Shown: piece after piece, positions 44,655 to 55,447 of the stretch | How positions within the stretch are numbered: the first letter of the stretch is position 1 | Layout of the letters: each line of letters begins with the position of its first letter | Origin: Streptomyces olindensis | Lineage (GTDB): Bacteria; Actinomycetota; Actinomycetes; Streptomycetales; Streptomycetaceae | Direction: 5' to 3' | DNA: 64,000 nt | NCBI GenBank assembly: GCA_000696115.1 | Contig: JJOH01000024.1 | Location: forward strand, 27,103-91,102 | The notes under the pieces: generated by a model | What the model was told of the DNA's origin: nothing | What the model saw: only the letters and a program-made list of their open reading frames with translations | Database searches by the model: none | Translations under genes and position numbers: made by a program

Positions 44655-44834
44655 ATGACAGCGCTTTCGACGCGACCTGGTCCGTGTTCCCGCGTCAAGG
44701 CGCCCTCCTACCGCAAGCACGGCCTGCTGCCCCCGCCCGACCACGTCGAGGGCGGCAAGCCCTACTGGTACGCCGACACCGTCCGGGCCTGGGTCGCCGC
44801 TCGGTCCGGCAACCGCACCCGAAGAGCCGACTGA
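44655..44834 (+). CDS. Small MerR/AlpA-like DNA-binding protein, possibly degraded
   Basis: About 59 residues from the ATG at 44655. The C-terminal half (SYRKHGLLPPPDHVEGGKPY, WYADTVRAW) matches the wing and second helix of small AlpA/MerR-like helix-turn-helix proteins common in Streptomyces. The N-terminal half (STRPGPCSRVKAPS) does not look like the expected first helix, so the gene may carry compensating frameshifts or be decayed. It is divergent from iolC and shares its promoter region. Not enough to propose a regulatory role. Confidence 0.45.
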   Translation: MTALSTRPGPCSRVKAPSYRKHGLLPPPDHVEGGKPYWYADTVRAWVAARSGNRTRRAD

Positions 44835-44853
44835 TCCGCCCCCGCCCCGACCT

Positions 44854-44879
44854 CGTGCCCCACCATCGCGTGGGGCACG
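44854..44879. terminator. Bidirectional terminator hairpin
   Basis: CGTGCCCCAC at 44854-44863 and GTGGGGCACG at 44870-44879 form a perfect 10-base stem with a 6-base loop, exactly between the convergent stops of the small regulator (44834) and the alcohol dehydrogenase (44896). Strong candidate for a terminator working both ways. Confidence 0.75.
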
Positions 44880-44895
44880 GTTGTCCGCCGGCGCA

Positions 44896-45939
44896 TCAGC
44901 TCCACGGCTCGATGACCGTCGCCCCCGCTCCCGGCGCCGTTCCCATCGCGGCCAGCGCGGACGGGGCCTCGTGCAGCGGGATCGTGGACGTCACGAGCAG
45001 GTCGGGGCGCAGCACACCGCTGCGGACCAGCTCCAGCATCGGCGGGTAGGCGTGCGCGGCCATGCCGTGGCTGCCGAGGAGTTCGAGCTCCAGGGCGATC
45101 GCGCGGGCCATCGGCACGGGCGTCGTGCCGTCCGGCGAGGGCAGCAGGCCGACCTGGACGTGCCGGCCGCGGCGGCGCAGGCCGTTCACAGAGGCGGCGC
45201 AGGTGACGGGCGAACCGAGGGCGTCGAGCGAGAGGTGGGCGCCACCGCCGGTGAGGTCGCGGACCGCCGCCGCGGTGTCCGGCACGGCTCGCGCGTCCAC
45301 GCACCGCGCCGCGCCGAACTTCCGCGCCAGGTCCAGGGCCCCGGCCGACACGTCGACGGCCACGACCCGGGCGCCCGACGCCGCCGCGATCATCACCGCC
45401 GACAGCCCGACCCCGCCGCAGCCGTGCACCGCGACCCACTCCCCCGCCGCGACCCGGCCCTGCCGCACCACCGCCCGGTACGCCGTGGCGAACCGGCAGC
45501 CGAGGGAGGCCGCCGTCGTGAAGGACAGGTCCTCGGGCAGCGCCACGAGGTTCACGTCGGCGTGGTCCAGCGCCACGTACTGGGCGAAGGAGCCCCAGTG
45601 CGTGAAACCGGGCTGGGTCTGCCGCTCGCACACCTGGTGGTCCCCGGCCGCGCAGGACGGACAGGTACCGCAGGCGCAGATGAACGGCACGGTGACCCGG
45701 TCGCCGGGCCGCCACCGTCCCACCCGGGCGCCCACCGCCTCGACGATCCCGGCGAGTTCGTGCCCGGGCACGTGCGGCAGGGCGATGTCGGGGTCGTGCC
45801 CCTGCCAGCCGTGCCAGTCGCTGCGGCACAGCCCCGTGGCCTCGACCCGCACGACGACCCCGTGCTCCGCCGGCTCCGGATCGGCGACCTCCCGCACCTC
45901 GGCCGTCTCGCCGTACCGCTCGAACACCACGGCCCGCAT
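44896..45939 (-). CDS. Zinc-dependent alcohol dehydrogenase
   Basis: A protein of 347 residues of the medium-chain dehydrogenase family. Catalytic zinc ligands: Cys in TGLCRSDWHGW and GHE in VPGHELAGIV. The structural zinc loop CGTCPSCAAGDHQVC is intact. NAD(P) binds at VHGCGGVGLSAVMIA. Substrate cannot be read; it resembles secondary or aromatic alcohol dehydrogenases of actinomycetes. The ATG at 45939 is alone and divergent from the copper module, with about 100 bases to the operator at 46041. Confidence 0.9.
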   Translation of the reverse strand: MRAVVFERYGETAEVREVADPEPAEHGVVVRVEATGLCRSDWHGWQGHDPDIALPHVPGHELAGIVEAVGARVGRWRPGDRVTVPFICACGTCPSCAAGDHQVCERQTQPGFTHWGSFAQYVALDHADVNLVALPEDLSFTTAASLGCRFATAYRAVVRQGRVAAGEWVAVHGCGGVGLSAVMIAAASGARVVAVDVSAGALDLARKFGAARCVDARAVPDTAAAVRDLTGGGAHLSLDALGSPVTCAASVNGLRRRGRHVQVGLLPSPDGTTPVPMARAIALELELLGSHGMAAHAYPPMLELVRSGVLRPDLLVTSTIPLHEAPSALAAMGTAPGAGATVIEPWS

Positions 45940-46040
45940 GGCCCACCCGCCTTCCGTTCGTTGTCGCGCCCGGGCCGCTGGTCGTCTTCGCTCCCGGGCA
46001 GTCAGACGCTAACCGGTGTGGTGGCGACGTCGTGCAGTGA

Positions 46041-46055
46041 TACCCCCTAGGGGTA
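46041..46055. promoter_or_regulatory. CsoR-type copper operator upstream of copZ
   Basis: TACCCC and GGGGTA are inverted around a 3-base centre (46041-46055). G/C-runs flanked by TA in this arrangement are the pattern bound by CsoR copper repressors in actinobacteria. It lies about 65 bases before copZ, where repression of the copZ-copA unit would be expected. No csoR gene is in the window. Confidence 0.7.
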
Positions 46056-46119
46056 CAGTTGGAGAGGTGGGGTCTCACAGGCCCCCACAGCCCCACTTGC
46101 CTCGACGAGGAGTAACGAC

Positions 46120-46359
46120 ATGACCGCCCAGACCGATACCACGGGCTCCGTCACCACCGTCTACAAGGTGAGCGGCATGAGCTGCGGCCACTGCGAGGGC
46201 GCCGTGTCCGGCGAGCTCTCCCAGCTCTCCGGCGTCAGTTCCGTGACGGCCGTCGCCTCGACCGGCGAGGTCACCGTCGTCTCGGCGGCCCCGCTCGACG
46301 ACGAGGCCGTACGCGCCGCCGTCGACGAGGCCGGCTACGAACTGGCCGGCCGGGCCTGA
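46120..46359 (+). CDS. copZ: Copper chaperone with heavy-metal-associated domain
   Basis: A protein of 79 residues, one ferredoxin-like heavy-metal-associated domain. VSGMSCGHCEGAVSGEL carries the CxxC metal site (Cys22 and Cys25), with His between as in CopZ proteins, and GYELAG closes the domain. It binds Cu(I) in the cytoplasm and hands it to the ATPase encoded 129 bases downstream. GAGGAG precedes the ATG. A copper operator lies upstream. Confidence 0.92.
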   Translation: MTAQTDTTGSVTTVYKVSGMSCGHCEGAVSGELSQLSGVSSVTAVASTGEVTVVSAAPLDDEAVRAAVDEAGYELAGRA

Positions 46360-46488
46360 GCCGGCCAGCCAGGTCTGAGAGCCACCAGTCCTGGCACTCG
46401 TACCCGGGTACGGGCCGTACACGCCGCCGCCCCGGCCCGTACGGCCCGTTCCGCTCCCCGGGCGCCCCGCACCTCCTGGAGTACGGAC

Positions 46489-48729
<2,241 letters not shown>

Positions 48730-48840
48730 AATCGCCCGAATTCGCCCCAAGTTCGCGGCGAACGCGATTTGAGCCCCTCTGGAGTCCCGGGCCCGGCTCA
48801 CATAAGCTCTTCACAAGGCTCGCGCATCATCCTTACGCTT

Positions 48841-48894
48841 GAGCCCCGGTCGCCATATCCGGGCTCTTGCGTATCTAACGGACATACGCAAGAG
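48841..48894 (+). terminator. Two overlapping hairpins after copA
   Basis: First hairpin: GAGCCCCGG at 48841-48849 with CCGGGCTC at 48860-48867 (one bulged base). Second: CTCTTGCGTAT at 48864-48874 with ATACGCAAGAG at 48884-48894, a perfect 11-base stem. The two share bases 48864-48867, so they are mutually exclusive in part. The first can end copA transcription; the pair looks like alternative RNA folds. Confidence 0.5.
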
Positions 48895-49299
48895 ACGCAG
48901 ATCACAGTGACGTGAACGTAACCATTCAAGGGGTTCGAAGGTCTAAGTTGACGATGTCAGGGAGCGTCTTGGGGGGCGCCACCTGGCATCTGGAGATGTC
49001 TTGGGGGACTTCTCCAGAGATGCGTTGCCGGGGCACGTACACCGGGAAGCTTTGAGCGGCCCTCCCGGGCGTGCGCTGTCCCGGCAGATCGCACAACACA
49101 GGAGTACGGCGAGTTTTGCTCGTTGTGCTCACACAGCGATTCAGGCGCTGTCCTCACAGACGCCCGGCCGGATCCCGTGGGGGGAATCCGAACCGGGACT
49201 GGGAAGGCGCCCTGGTCGTCGGCCCGTGGGGGGACCGGCGCTCCGGGGCGCCTTCTACGTTTCCCGCGCCCGCCCCGGAGGCTGTCGGCGCACGCGAAA
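48895..49299. other. Region without a supported gene between copA and citrate synthase
   Basis: About 400 bases. Open frames on both strands lack a recognisable family. A rightward ATG at 48955 gives 33 codons ending at 49056, and a leftward frame ending at 48926 gives about 68; neither has a convincing ribosome site. Inverted GCACAAC/GTTGTGC around 49090-49130 may form a weak hairpin. Confidence 0.35.
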
Positions 49300-49330
49300 G
49301 CCCCCGCACCCGGCAGCCGGATACGGGGGC
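49300..49330 (-). terminator. Terminator of the citrate synthase gene
   Basis: GCCCCCG at 49300-49306 pairs with CGGGGGC at 49324-49330, with an inner CCGG/CCGG pair, 19 bases beyond the citrate synthase stop codon. Confidence 0.6.
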
Positions 49331-49348
49331 CCGAAGCGGGACTGCGGC

Positions 49349-50638
49349 TCAGCGCTCCTCGACGGGAACGAAGTCGCGCTGGACCACGCCCGTGTAGATC
49401 TGGCGCGGACGGCCGATGCGGGAGCCCGGCTCCTTGATCATCTCGTGCCACTGGGCGATCCAGCCCGGCAGCCGGCCGAGGGCGAACAGGACCGTGAACA
49501 TCTCGGTCGGGAAGCCCATGGCCCGGTAGATCAGGCCCGTGTAGAAGTCGACGTTCGGGTAGAGGCTGCGCGAGACGAAGTAGTCGTCGGAGAGCGCGTG
49601 CTCCTCCAGCTTCAGCGCGATGTCCAGCAGCTCGTCGGACTTGCCGAGCGCGGAGAGCACATCGTGCGCGGCGGCCTTGATGATCTTGGCGCGCGGGTCG
49701 AAGTTCTTGTAGACCCGGTGGCCGAAGCCCATCAGGCGGACGCCGTCCTCCTTGTTCTTCACCTTGCGGATGAAGGAGTCCACGTCGCCGCCGGAGTCGC
49801 GGATGCCCTCCAGCATCTCCAGCACGGACTGGTTGGCGCCGCCGTGCAGCGGGCCCCACAGGGCGTTGATGCCGGCGGAGATCGAGGCGAACATGTTCGC
49901 CTGCGAGGAGCCGACCAGGCGGACCGTGGAGGTCGAGCAGTTCTGCTCGTGGTCCGCGTGCAGGATCAGCAGCTTGTCGAGCGCGGAGACCACGATCGGG
50001 TCGAGCTCGTACTCCTGCGCGGGGACCGAGAAGGTCATGCGGAGGAAGTTCTCGACGTAGCCGAGGTCGTTGCGCGGGTAGACGAACGGGTGACCGATCG
50101 ACTTCTTGTACGCGTACGCCGCGATCGTCGGAAGCTTCGCGAGCAGGCGGATGGTGGAGAGGTTGCGCTGGCGCTCGTCGAACGGGTTGTGGCTGTCCTG
50201 GTAGAACGTGGACAGCGCCGAGACGACCGAGGACAGCATGGCCATCGGGTGGGCGTCCCGCGGGAAGCCCTTGTAGAAGTTCTTGACGTCCTCGTGCAGC
50301 AGGGTGTGCTGCGTGATGTCGTTCTTGAACGCCGAGAGCTGGTCGACGGTCGGCAGCTCGCCGTTGATCAGCAGGTAGGCGACCTCCAGGAAGGTGGAGC
50401 GCTCGGCCAGCTGCTCGATCGGGTAGCCGCGGTACCGCAGGATCCCCGCTTCGCCGTCCAGGTAGGTAATGGCGGATTTGTACGCGGCGGTGTTGCCGTA
50501 ACCGCTGTCCAGCGTCACCAGACCGGTCTGGGCGCGGAGCTTTCCGATGTCGAAGCCCTTGTCACCGACGGTGCTGTCGATCACCGGGTAGGTGTACTCG
50601 CCGTCGCCGTACCGCAGTACTACAGAGTTGTCGCTCAC
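49349..50638 (-). CDS. gltA: Type II citrate synthase
   Basis: A protein of 429 residues from the GTG at 50636-50638 (GAGGGA a few bases upstream); an in-frame GTG four codons earlier is less well placed. The catalytic triad is in place: His265 in WGPLHGGANQ, His307 in GFGHRVYKNF and Asp364 in PNVDFYTG, with the family-typical spacing. ILRYRGYPIEQLA and HADHEQNCSTSTVR are further conserved blocks. It condenses acetyl-CoA and oxaloacetate to citrate. It is a single-gene unit with its own terminator. Confidence 0.96.
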   Translation of the reverse strand: MSDNSVVLRYGDGEYTYPVIDSTVGDKGFDIGKLRAQTGLVTLDSGYGNTAAYKSAITYLDGEAGILRYRGYPIEQLAERSTFLEVAYLLINGELPTVDQLSAFKNDITQHTLLHEDVKNFYKGFPRDAHPMAMLSSVVSALSTFYQDSHNPFDERQRNLSTIRLLAKLPTIAAYAYKKSIGHPFVYPRNDLGYVENFLRMTFSVPAQEYELDPIVVSALDKLLILHADHEQNCSTSTVRLVGSSQANMFASISAGINALWGPLHGGANQSVLEMLEGIRDSGGDVDSFIRKVKNKEDGVRLMGFGHRVYKNFDPRAKIIKAAAHDVLSALGKSDELLDIALKLEEHALSDDYFVSRSLYPNVDFYTGLIYRAMGFPTEMFTVLFALGRLPGWIAQWHEMIKEPGSRIGRPRQIYTGVVQRDFVPVEER

Positions 50639-50816
50639 GTCTTCCCTCACCGACGTTGTGCCTCATCTTCGAGGTGCCCTGACTGTCTCTACCATCCCCC
50701 ACTTGGCTCAGGAGAGTGCACTCGGGGTCGACCATCGGGCCTACTGACGGCACTGAGTGCCGCCAACTTGCTCATCCTGCCCCCTGTGTTCCCCTTCTGG
50801 AAGTGGCTTGTGACCT

Positions 50817-53099
50817 TCACGACTCATTTGATCGATCATTTTTCGTTGAACCGAGCCGGAAGTCGAGTGCCGTGCACCTCCTGCCCGCCGAAACCGTGCG
50901 CACCGCCTGGCCGATCGCCTTGCGCGAACCGACGAGGACGACCAGCTGCTTGGCCCGGGTGACCGCCGTGTAGAGCAGGTTCCGCTGGAGCATCATCCAG
51001 GCGCCCGTGGTGACCGGGATGACCACCGCCGGGTACTCGCTGCCCTGGGAGCGGTGGATCGTCACGGCGTACGCGTGGGCCAGCTCGTCGAGCTCGTCGA
51101 ACTCGTACGGAACCTCCTCGTCCTCGTCCGTCAGCACCGTCAGGCGCTGGTCGACCGGGTCCAGCGAGGTCACCACGCCCACGGTGCCGTTGAAGACCCC
51201 GTTCTCGCCCTTCTCGTAATTGTTGCGAATCTGGGTGACCTTGTCGCCGACGCGGAACACCCGTCCGCCGAACCTCTTCTCGGGCACGTCGGGGCGGCCC
51301 GGGGTGACGGCCTGCTGGAGCAGGCCGTTCAGCGTGCCCGCGCCCGCCGGGCCGCGGTGCATGGGGGCGAGGACCTGGACGTCCCGACGCGGGTCCAGGC
51401 CGAACTTGGCCGGGATGCGACGGGCCGCCACGTCCACGGTGAGCCGCCCGGCGGCCTCCGTGTCGTCCTCGACGAAGAGGAAGAAGTCCCTCATGCCGTC
51501 GGTGACGGGGTGTTGGCCGGCGTTGATCCGGTGCGCGTTCGTCACCACGCCGGACTGCTGGGCCTGCCGGAAGACCCTCGTCAGACGGACGGCCGGGATG
51601 GGGCTGCCGTCGGCCAGGAGGTCCCTGAGGACCTCGCCCGCCCCCACGCTGGGCAGCTGGTCCACGTCCCCCACGAACAGCAGATGCGCTCCCGGCGGGA
51701 CGGCCTTCACCAGCTTGTTCGCGAGGAGCAGGTCCAGCATGGACGCCTCGTCGACCACCACCAGGTCCGCGTCGAGCGGACGGTCCCGGTCGTAGGCCGC
51801 GTCACCGCCCGGCTTCAGCTCCAGCAGGCGGTGGACCGTGGAGGCCTCGGCGCCGGTGAGCTCCGCCAGGCGCTTGGCGGCCCGGCCGGTCGGGGCCGCG
51901 AGCACGACCTTCGCCTTCCGGGCGCGGGCCAGCTCCACGATCGAGCGGACCGTGAAGGACTTGCCGCAGCCGGGGCCGCCGGTGAGGACGGCGACCTTCT
52001 CGGTCAGCGCCAGCTTGACGGCGGCCTCCTGCTCGGGGGCGAGGTCGACGCCGGTACGTGTCCTCAGCCAGCCGAGGGCCTTGTCCCAGGCCACCGCCCG
52101 GAAGCCCGGCATGCGGTCCTCCTCCGTGCGCAGGAGGCGCAACAGCTGGGCGGCGAGGGAAAGTTCGGCGCGGTGGAAGGGCACGAGGTAGACGGCGGTG
52201 ACCGGCTCCGAGCCGCCGTCGGGCCCGGGGACCTTCTCGCGTACGACCCCGGGGTCGCCGCCGTCCTCGGGGACCTCGGCCAGTTCCGCGAGGCACTCGA
52301 TGACGAGCCCGGTGTCGACCTGGAGCAGCTTGACCGCGTCCGCGATCAGCCGCTCCTCGGGGAGGTAGCAGTTGCCCTGGTCGGTGGCCTGCGACAGGGC
52401 GTACTGCAGGCCCGCCTTGACGCGCTCCGGGCTGTCGTGCGGGATGCCGACGGACTGGGCGATCTTGTCGGCGGTGAGGAAGCCGATGCCCCAGACGTCG
52501 GCGGCAAGCCGGTAGGGCTGGTTCTTCACCACGGAGATGGAGGCGTCGCCGTACTTCTTGTAGATCCGCACGGCGATGGACGTGGACACCTCGACCGTCT
52601 GGAGGAAGAGCATGACCTCCTTGATGGCCTTCTGCTCCTCCCAGGCGTCGGCGATCTTCTTCGTGCGCTTCGGGCCGAGGCCGGGGACCTCGATGAGCCG
52701 CTTGGGCTCCTCCTCGATGATCTTCAGGGTGTCCATCCCGAAGTGTTGCGTGATGCGGTCGGCGAAGACCGGGCCGATGCCCTTGACCAGGCCGGAGCCG
52801 AGGTAGCGGCGGATGCCCTGGACGGTGGCCGGCAGGACCGTCGTGTAGTTCTCCACGTGGAACTGCTTGCCGTACTGCGGGTGGGAGCCCCAGCGGCCCT
52901 CCATGCGCAGGGACTCGCCGACCTGGGCGCCGAGCAGCGCGCCGACGACCGTGAGGAGGTCGCCGGCGCCTCTGCCGGTGTCGACCCGGGCGACCGTGTA
53001 GCCGTTCTCCTCGTTGGCGTACGTGATGCGTTCGAGCACGCCTTCCAGGGTGGCCAGTCGCCGCTCGCCCGCCTGGGAGGCCCCCGCCTGATCGGTCAT
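50817..53099 (-). CDS. recD2: RecD2-type 5'-3' DNA helicase
   Basis: A protein of 760 residues from the ATG at 53097-53099. The N-terminal part (LEGVLERITYANEENGYTVA) and two helix-hairpin-helix-like motifs (GIGPVFADRI, VPGLGPKRTKKIADAW) are typical of RecD2, which lacks RecB and RecC partners. The SF1B helicase core follows: Walker A GGPGCGKSFT, LAAPTGRAAKRL, Walker B LVVVDEASMLD, VGDVDQLPSVG, then YAVTIHRSQGSEYP and NLLYTAVTRAK. It unwinds DNA during repair. No neighbours with linked function. Confidence 0.94.
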   Translation of the reverse strand: MTDQAGASQAGERRLATLEGVLERITYANEENGYTVARVDTGRGAGDLLTVVGALLGAQVGESLRMEGRWGSHPQYGKQFHVENYTTVLPATVQGIRRYLGSGLVKGIGPVFADRITQHFGMDTLKIIEEEPKRLIEVPGLGPKRTKKIADAWEEQKAIKEVMLFLQTVEVSTSIAVRIYKKYGDASISVVKNQPYRLAADVWGIGFLTADKIAQSVGIPHDSPERVKAGLQYALSQATDQGNCYLPEERLIADAVKLLQVDTGLVIECLAELAEVPEDGGDPGVVREKVPGPDGGSEPVTAVYLVPFHRAELSLAAQLLRLLRTEEDRMPGFRAVAWDKALGWLRTRTGVDLAPEQEAAVKLALTEKVAVLTGGPGCGKSFTVRSIVELARARKAKVVLAAPTGRAAKRLAELTGAEASTVHRLLELKPGGDAAYDRDRPLDADLVVVDEASMLDLLLANKLVKAVPPGAHLLFVGDVDQLPSVGAGEVLRDLLADGSPIPAVRLTRVFRQAQQSGVVTNAHRINAGQHPVTDGMRDFFLFVEDDTEAAGRLTVDVAARRIPAKFGLDPRRDVQVLAPMHRGPAGAGTLNGLLQQAVTPGRPDVPEKRFGGRVFRVGDKVTQIRNNYEKGENGVFNGTVGVVTSLDPVDQRLTVLTDEDEEVPYEFDELDELAHAYAVTIHRSQGSEYPAVVIPVTTGAWMMLQRNLLYTAVTRAKQLVVLVGSRKAIGQAVRTVSAGRRCTALDFRLGSTKNDRSNES

Positions 53100-53331
53100 G
53101 ATCCGACCGTACCGCCCGGGTACGACAGCGGCGGCGGCCACGGACCGGAATCACCTCGCCATAAAGCGACCGATCAGTATGCGGACAAGGGCTCAGGTTT
53201 CACGGCGGATTCACAGGAAAACCGGAAGCTTTACAGTTCAAGAATATGAGCTGCCCCTTTTGCGCTCCTTTCCCGTGGGAGAATCCAGGCGTGAATCAAA
53301 GGGGGGCGGACTCGATTCCGGAGCGACCGTG

Positions 53332-53574
53332 ATGCCGATGCCTCCCCCCGGCCCCCACGCCCCTCGGCGCGCGTACACCGCGGGGACGCTTCTCGTCGGC
53401 CTGTGCGCCGTCAGCACGTTGACGCTGCTCGTGGTGGCTCCGGGGCTGTCCGGAGACCGCGCGGTCGTGGCACCGGGTCCTTCGGCGCGGCACGAGAACA
53501 CCCCCGGCAGTCCCCCTTTGAGCCGGATCCCCGAGCCGGAATTCCGCCCCCTTCCGAGCCCGGGGCCGGGCTGA
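53332..53574 (+). CDS. Small single-helix membrane or secreted protein, unknown
   Basis: 80 residues from the ATG at 53332 (GGAG 8 bases upstream): a Pro-rich start, one hydrophobic helix (AGTLLVGLCAVSTLTLLVVA) and a Pro/Arg/Glu-rich tail. No family recognised. It lies 52 bases before another small membrane protein in the same direction. Confidence 0.5.
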   Translation: MPMPPPGPHAPRRAYTAGTLLVGLCAVSTLTLLVVAPGLSGDRAVVAPGPSARHENTPGSPPLSRIPEPEFRPLPSPGPG

Positions 53575-53625
53575 TTCCACTCCGCCCGTTTCCTTCTCCC
53601 CGGACCCGAATGACGACGAGGAACG

Positions 53626-53796
53626 ATGTCACCCCAGGCCCAGAGCGTCGCCCTGTGGATCTTGTCCCTGGCCATCAACATCACGGCGGCGTGCGCGGGG
53701 ATCGTGTGGGGCTGGGAGGCCTTCGCGCAGTTCCTGCTGCCGGCGTTCGGGTCGGTGGTCGGGGCGTCGCTGGTCAGTTACAGCTTGCGGCGGTGA
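53626..53796 (+). CDS. Small membrane protein, unknown
   Basis: 56 residues with GAGGA 5 bases before the ATG. Two hydrophobic segments (SVALWILSLAINITAACAGI and FLLPAFGSVVGASLVSY) joined by GWEAF, ending in SLRR. Its last 23 bases overlap the convergent DUF397 gene. Function unknown. Confidence 0.55.
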   Translation: MSPQAQSVALWILSLAINITAACAGIVWGWEAFAQFLLPAFGSVVGASLVSYSLRR

Positions 53797-53986
53797 GGTG
53801 CCCGTGCTTCACGGCGGTGACGAACGCCGTCCAGCAGGGTGGTGAGAGGAGCAGGATGGGGCTGTGGGGGGTTTTGCTGTCGCGGACGGGTATGTCGGGG
53901 TGGCCGGGGGCGACTTCGAGGCATTCGGCTTGACTGCCGCCGCTGTAACTGGACTTGTACCACCCAGTGCGCTCATTGCTGACCAT
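53774..53986 (-). CDS. DUF397 domain protein
   Basis: A protein of 70 residues: GWYKSSYSGGSQAECLEVA, VRDSKTPHSPILLLSP and WTAFVTAVKHG are the full DUF397 pattern. These small proteins are numerous in Streptomyces and usually sit next to a DUF5753 helix-turn-helix regulator, as here, where its start overlaps that gene's stop by 14 bases. By family knowledge such pairs act in developmental or regulatory switching, possibly as toxin-antitoxin-like pairs; the role of this one is unknown. Confidence 0.9.
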   Translation of the reverse strand: MVSNERTGWYKSSYSGGSQAECLEVAPGHPDIPVRDSKTPHSPILLLSPPCWTAFVTAVKHGHLTAASCN

Positions 53987-54797
53987 GCGTGTGTTCCTCT
54001 GCTGCCGACCTGACGAGAGCCAGTGACTCCTGCTGCGACAACGCGTCGCTCAGGGCCAGAGCGTAGGCGGTCTGACAGGTACTCACCAGCGCCGGATCGT
54101 CCATCAGACGTCCGGTCTCGAACGCGTCGACGTACGCCACCGGTGCGGAGTCCTCGAAGCTCATCAGCGTGAGCAGGCTCTCCATGAGCGGATGTGCACC
54201 GACGCGGTACGGAAGGACATGCAGCCGGATACGTCGTGCCCGGGCCAAGTCCGCGATCTTGTGCAGCTGTTCCGCCATGACCTGGGGGCCGCCCACGGAG
54301 CGTCGCAGCACGGCCTCGTCGAGGAGCGTCCAGACGACGGGAGCCGACGGGCCGTCGAGGAGCCGGGCACGCTCTGTTCGAATGACAACTTGCCTGTCAA
54401 GTTCCTGCTCTGTGGACTTGGGACGGTAAGCGGCGAACACGGCCCGCGCGTAATCGGGTGTCTGGAGCAGACCGGGGACCAGCGCGAGCGCGAACTGCTG
54501 GATCACCGTTGCCTGTCGCTCCAGTTCCGCGGCGGCGGCGAAGCGGGGGTCGTACTTGTTCTCCAGGTCCTCCAGCCAGCGCGCGAAGAACCCGTCCGTT
54601 CCCAGGACGCGATCGATCCGCTGCGCGTCATCCGGCTTGGGAAGACGTCTCCCGGCCTCGAAATGGCTGATCAGCGTGGGTGAGCAGACGACCTGGTCAC
54701 CCAGTTCCTCCTGGGTGAGCCGGGCGGCGGTCCGCCGCAGTCGCAGTTCTTCCCCGTACTTCTGACGCGGCGTTCGAATCGGATGGCGTTCGTCCAT
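53973..54797 (-). CDS. Helix-turn-helix regulator with DUF5753/Scr1-type C-terminal domain
   Basis: A protein of 274 residues from the ATG at 54795-54797, which has AAAAGGAG 8 bases upstream. The N-terminal Xre-type helix-turn-helix (LRLRRTAARLTQEELGDQV, SPTLISHFEAGRRLP) is followed by the DUF5753 domain (FALALVPGLLQTPDYARAVF, LDEAVLRRSVGGP, LHVLPYRVGAHP). It is the partner of the DUF397 gene just downstream. It probably binds DNA and senses an unknown signal through its C-terminal domain. Confidence 0.9.
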   Translation of the reverse strand: MDERHPIRTPRQKYGEELRLRRTAARLTQEELGDQVVCSPTLISHFEAGRRLPKPDDAQRIDRVLGTDGFFARWLEDLENKYDPRFAAAAELERQATVIQQFALALVPGLLQTPDYARAVFAAYRPKSTEQELDRQVVIRTERARLLDGPSAPVVWTLLDEAVLRRSVGGPQVMAEQLHKIADLARARRIRLHVLPYRVGAHPLMESLLTLMSFEDSAPVAYVDAFETGRLMDDPALVSTCQTAYALALSDALSQQESLALVRSAAEEHTHGQQ

Positions 54798-54926
54798 GCG
54801 GCCAACTCCTTTTCTTGACAAGCGCGATGTCAAGCTCCAGCCCCTGGCAGCGTAGCGAGGGCCGACCCCAGTCTGTGAGTGATTCAGCACAGAACGCAGT
54901 CACCGCAGGTGGAAGGCGCACACCCC

Positions 54927-55151
54927 ATGACAGACCTCCTCGCCCGGGCCCTCGAACCGCTCCTCCGCGTCCTGTTCCCGCCCCGCGGACGGCGACGGCG
55001 ATCCCCGGCACCGCCCCCGTGCCCGTACTGCCGCGGCGGTGACAAGAAGGCCGGCGCGGTGGCCCGTGCCCTCCGCCCGGACGAGCGTCCGCTGCGCGGA
55101 GAGGACAACCGGCTGGTCCGCCCCTACCTGGCGGCGGAGGTGAGCGCGTGA
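54927..55151 (+). CDS. Small hypothetical protein with CxxC motif
   Basis: 74 residues. The start at 54927 has GGAAGG about 11 bases upstream. A short hydrophobic helix (LLARALEPLLRVLFPP), an Arg-rich stretch and CPYC, then LVRPYL near the end. Proteins of this form are common beside DUF397/DUF5753 genes in Streptomyces; function unknown. Its stop overlaps the next start. Confidence 0.6.
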   Translation: MTDLLARALEPLLRVLFPPRGRRRRSPAPPPCPYCRGGDKKAGAVARALRPDERPLRGEDNRLVRPYLAAEVSA

Positions 55152-55447
55152 TGGCCGGGCGTCTGCTGCCCTGGACGACGGCCGAGGGCGGGCCGTGCTA
55201 CCTCGTGGGCGACGGGACGGGCTACGTCTCACGCATGGCCGACGACATCGAAGCCGTGCAACTGGACATGGCGGAGGACCTTCTCGGCCACGCGGGCGCG
55301 CTCCTCGCGGAACGGCGGGTGACGCATGGGGAGCTGCACTATCTGGCGCAGCGGCTCACCGAGTCCTTGCGGGACGTCAAACGGGTCGCGGAGAGCAGAG
55401 GGGCACGGCTCGCCGAGGACAAGAGCCGTTACCGGGGAGGTGATTGA
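55148..55447 (+). CDS. Hypothetical protein
   Basis: 99 residues from the GTG at 55148, which overlaps the previous stop (GTGA). GPCYLVGDGTGYVSRMADD is followed by a long helical region (DMAEDLLGHAGALLAERR, LHYLAQRLTESLRDVKRVAE). No known family. It is probably co-translated with the CxxC protein. The last 19 bases overlap the convergent dehydrogenase. Confidence 0.6.
   Translation: MMAGRLLPWTTAEGGPCYLVGDGTGYVSRMADDIEAVQLDMAEDLLGHAGALLAERRVTHGELHYLAQRLTESLRDVKRVAESRGARLAEDKSRYRGGD

Noticed and set aside
48925..48945. GGTTCGAAGG resembling a tRNA T-loop
   Set aside because: No acceptor stem, anticodon arm or D-loop can be built around it.
49001..50962. Long + strand frame over citrate synthase
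   Set aside because: Antisense to a citrate synthase with a complete catalytic triad; no domain visible.
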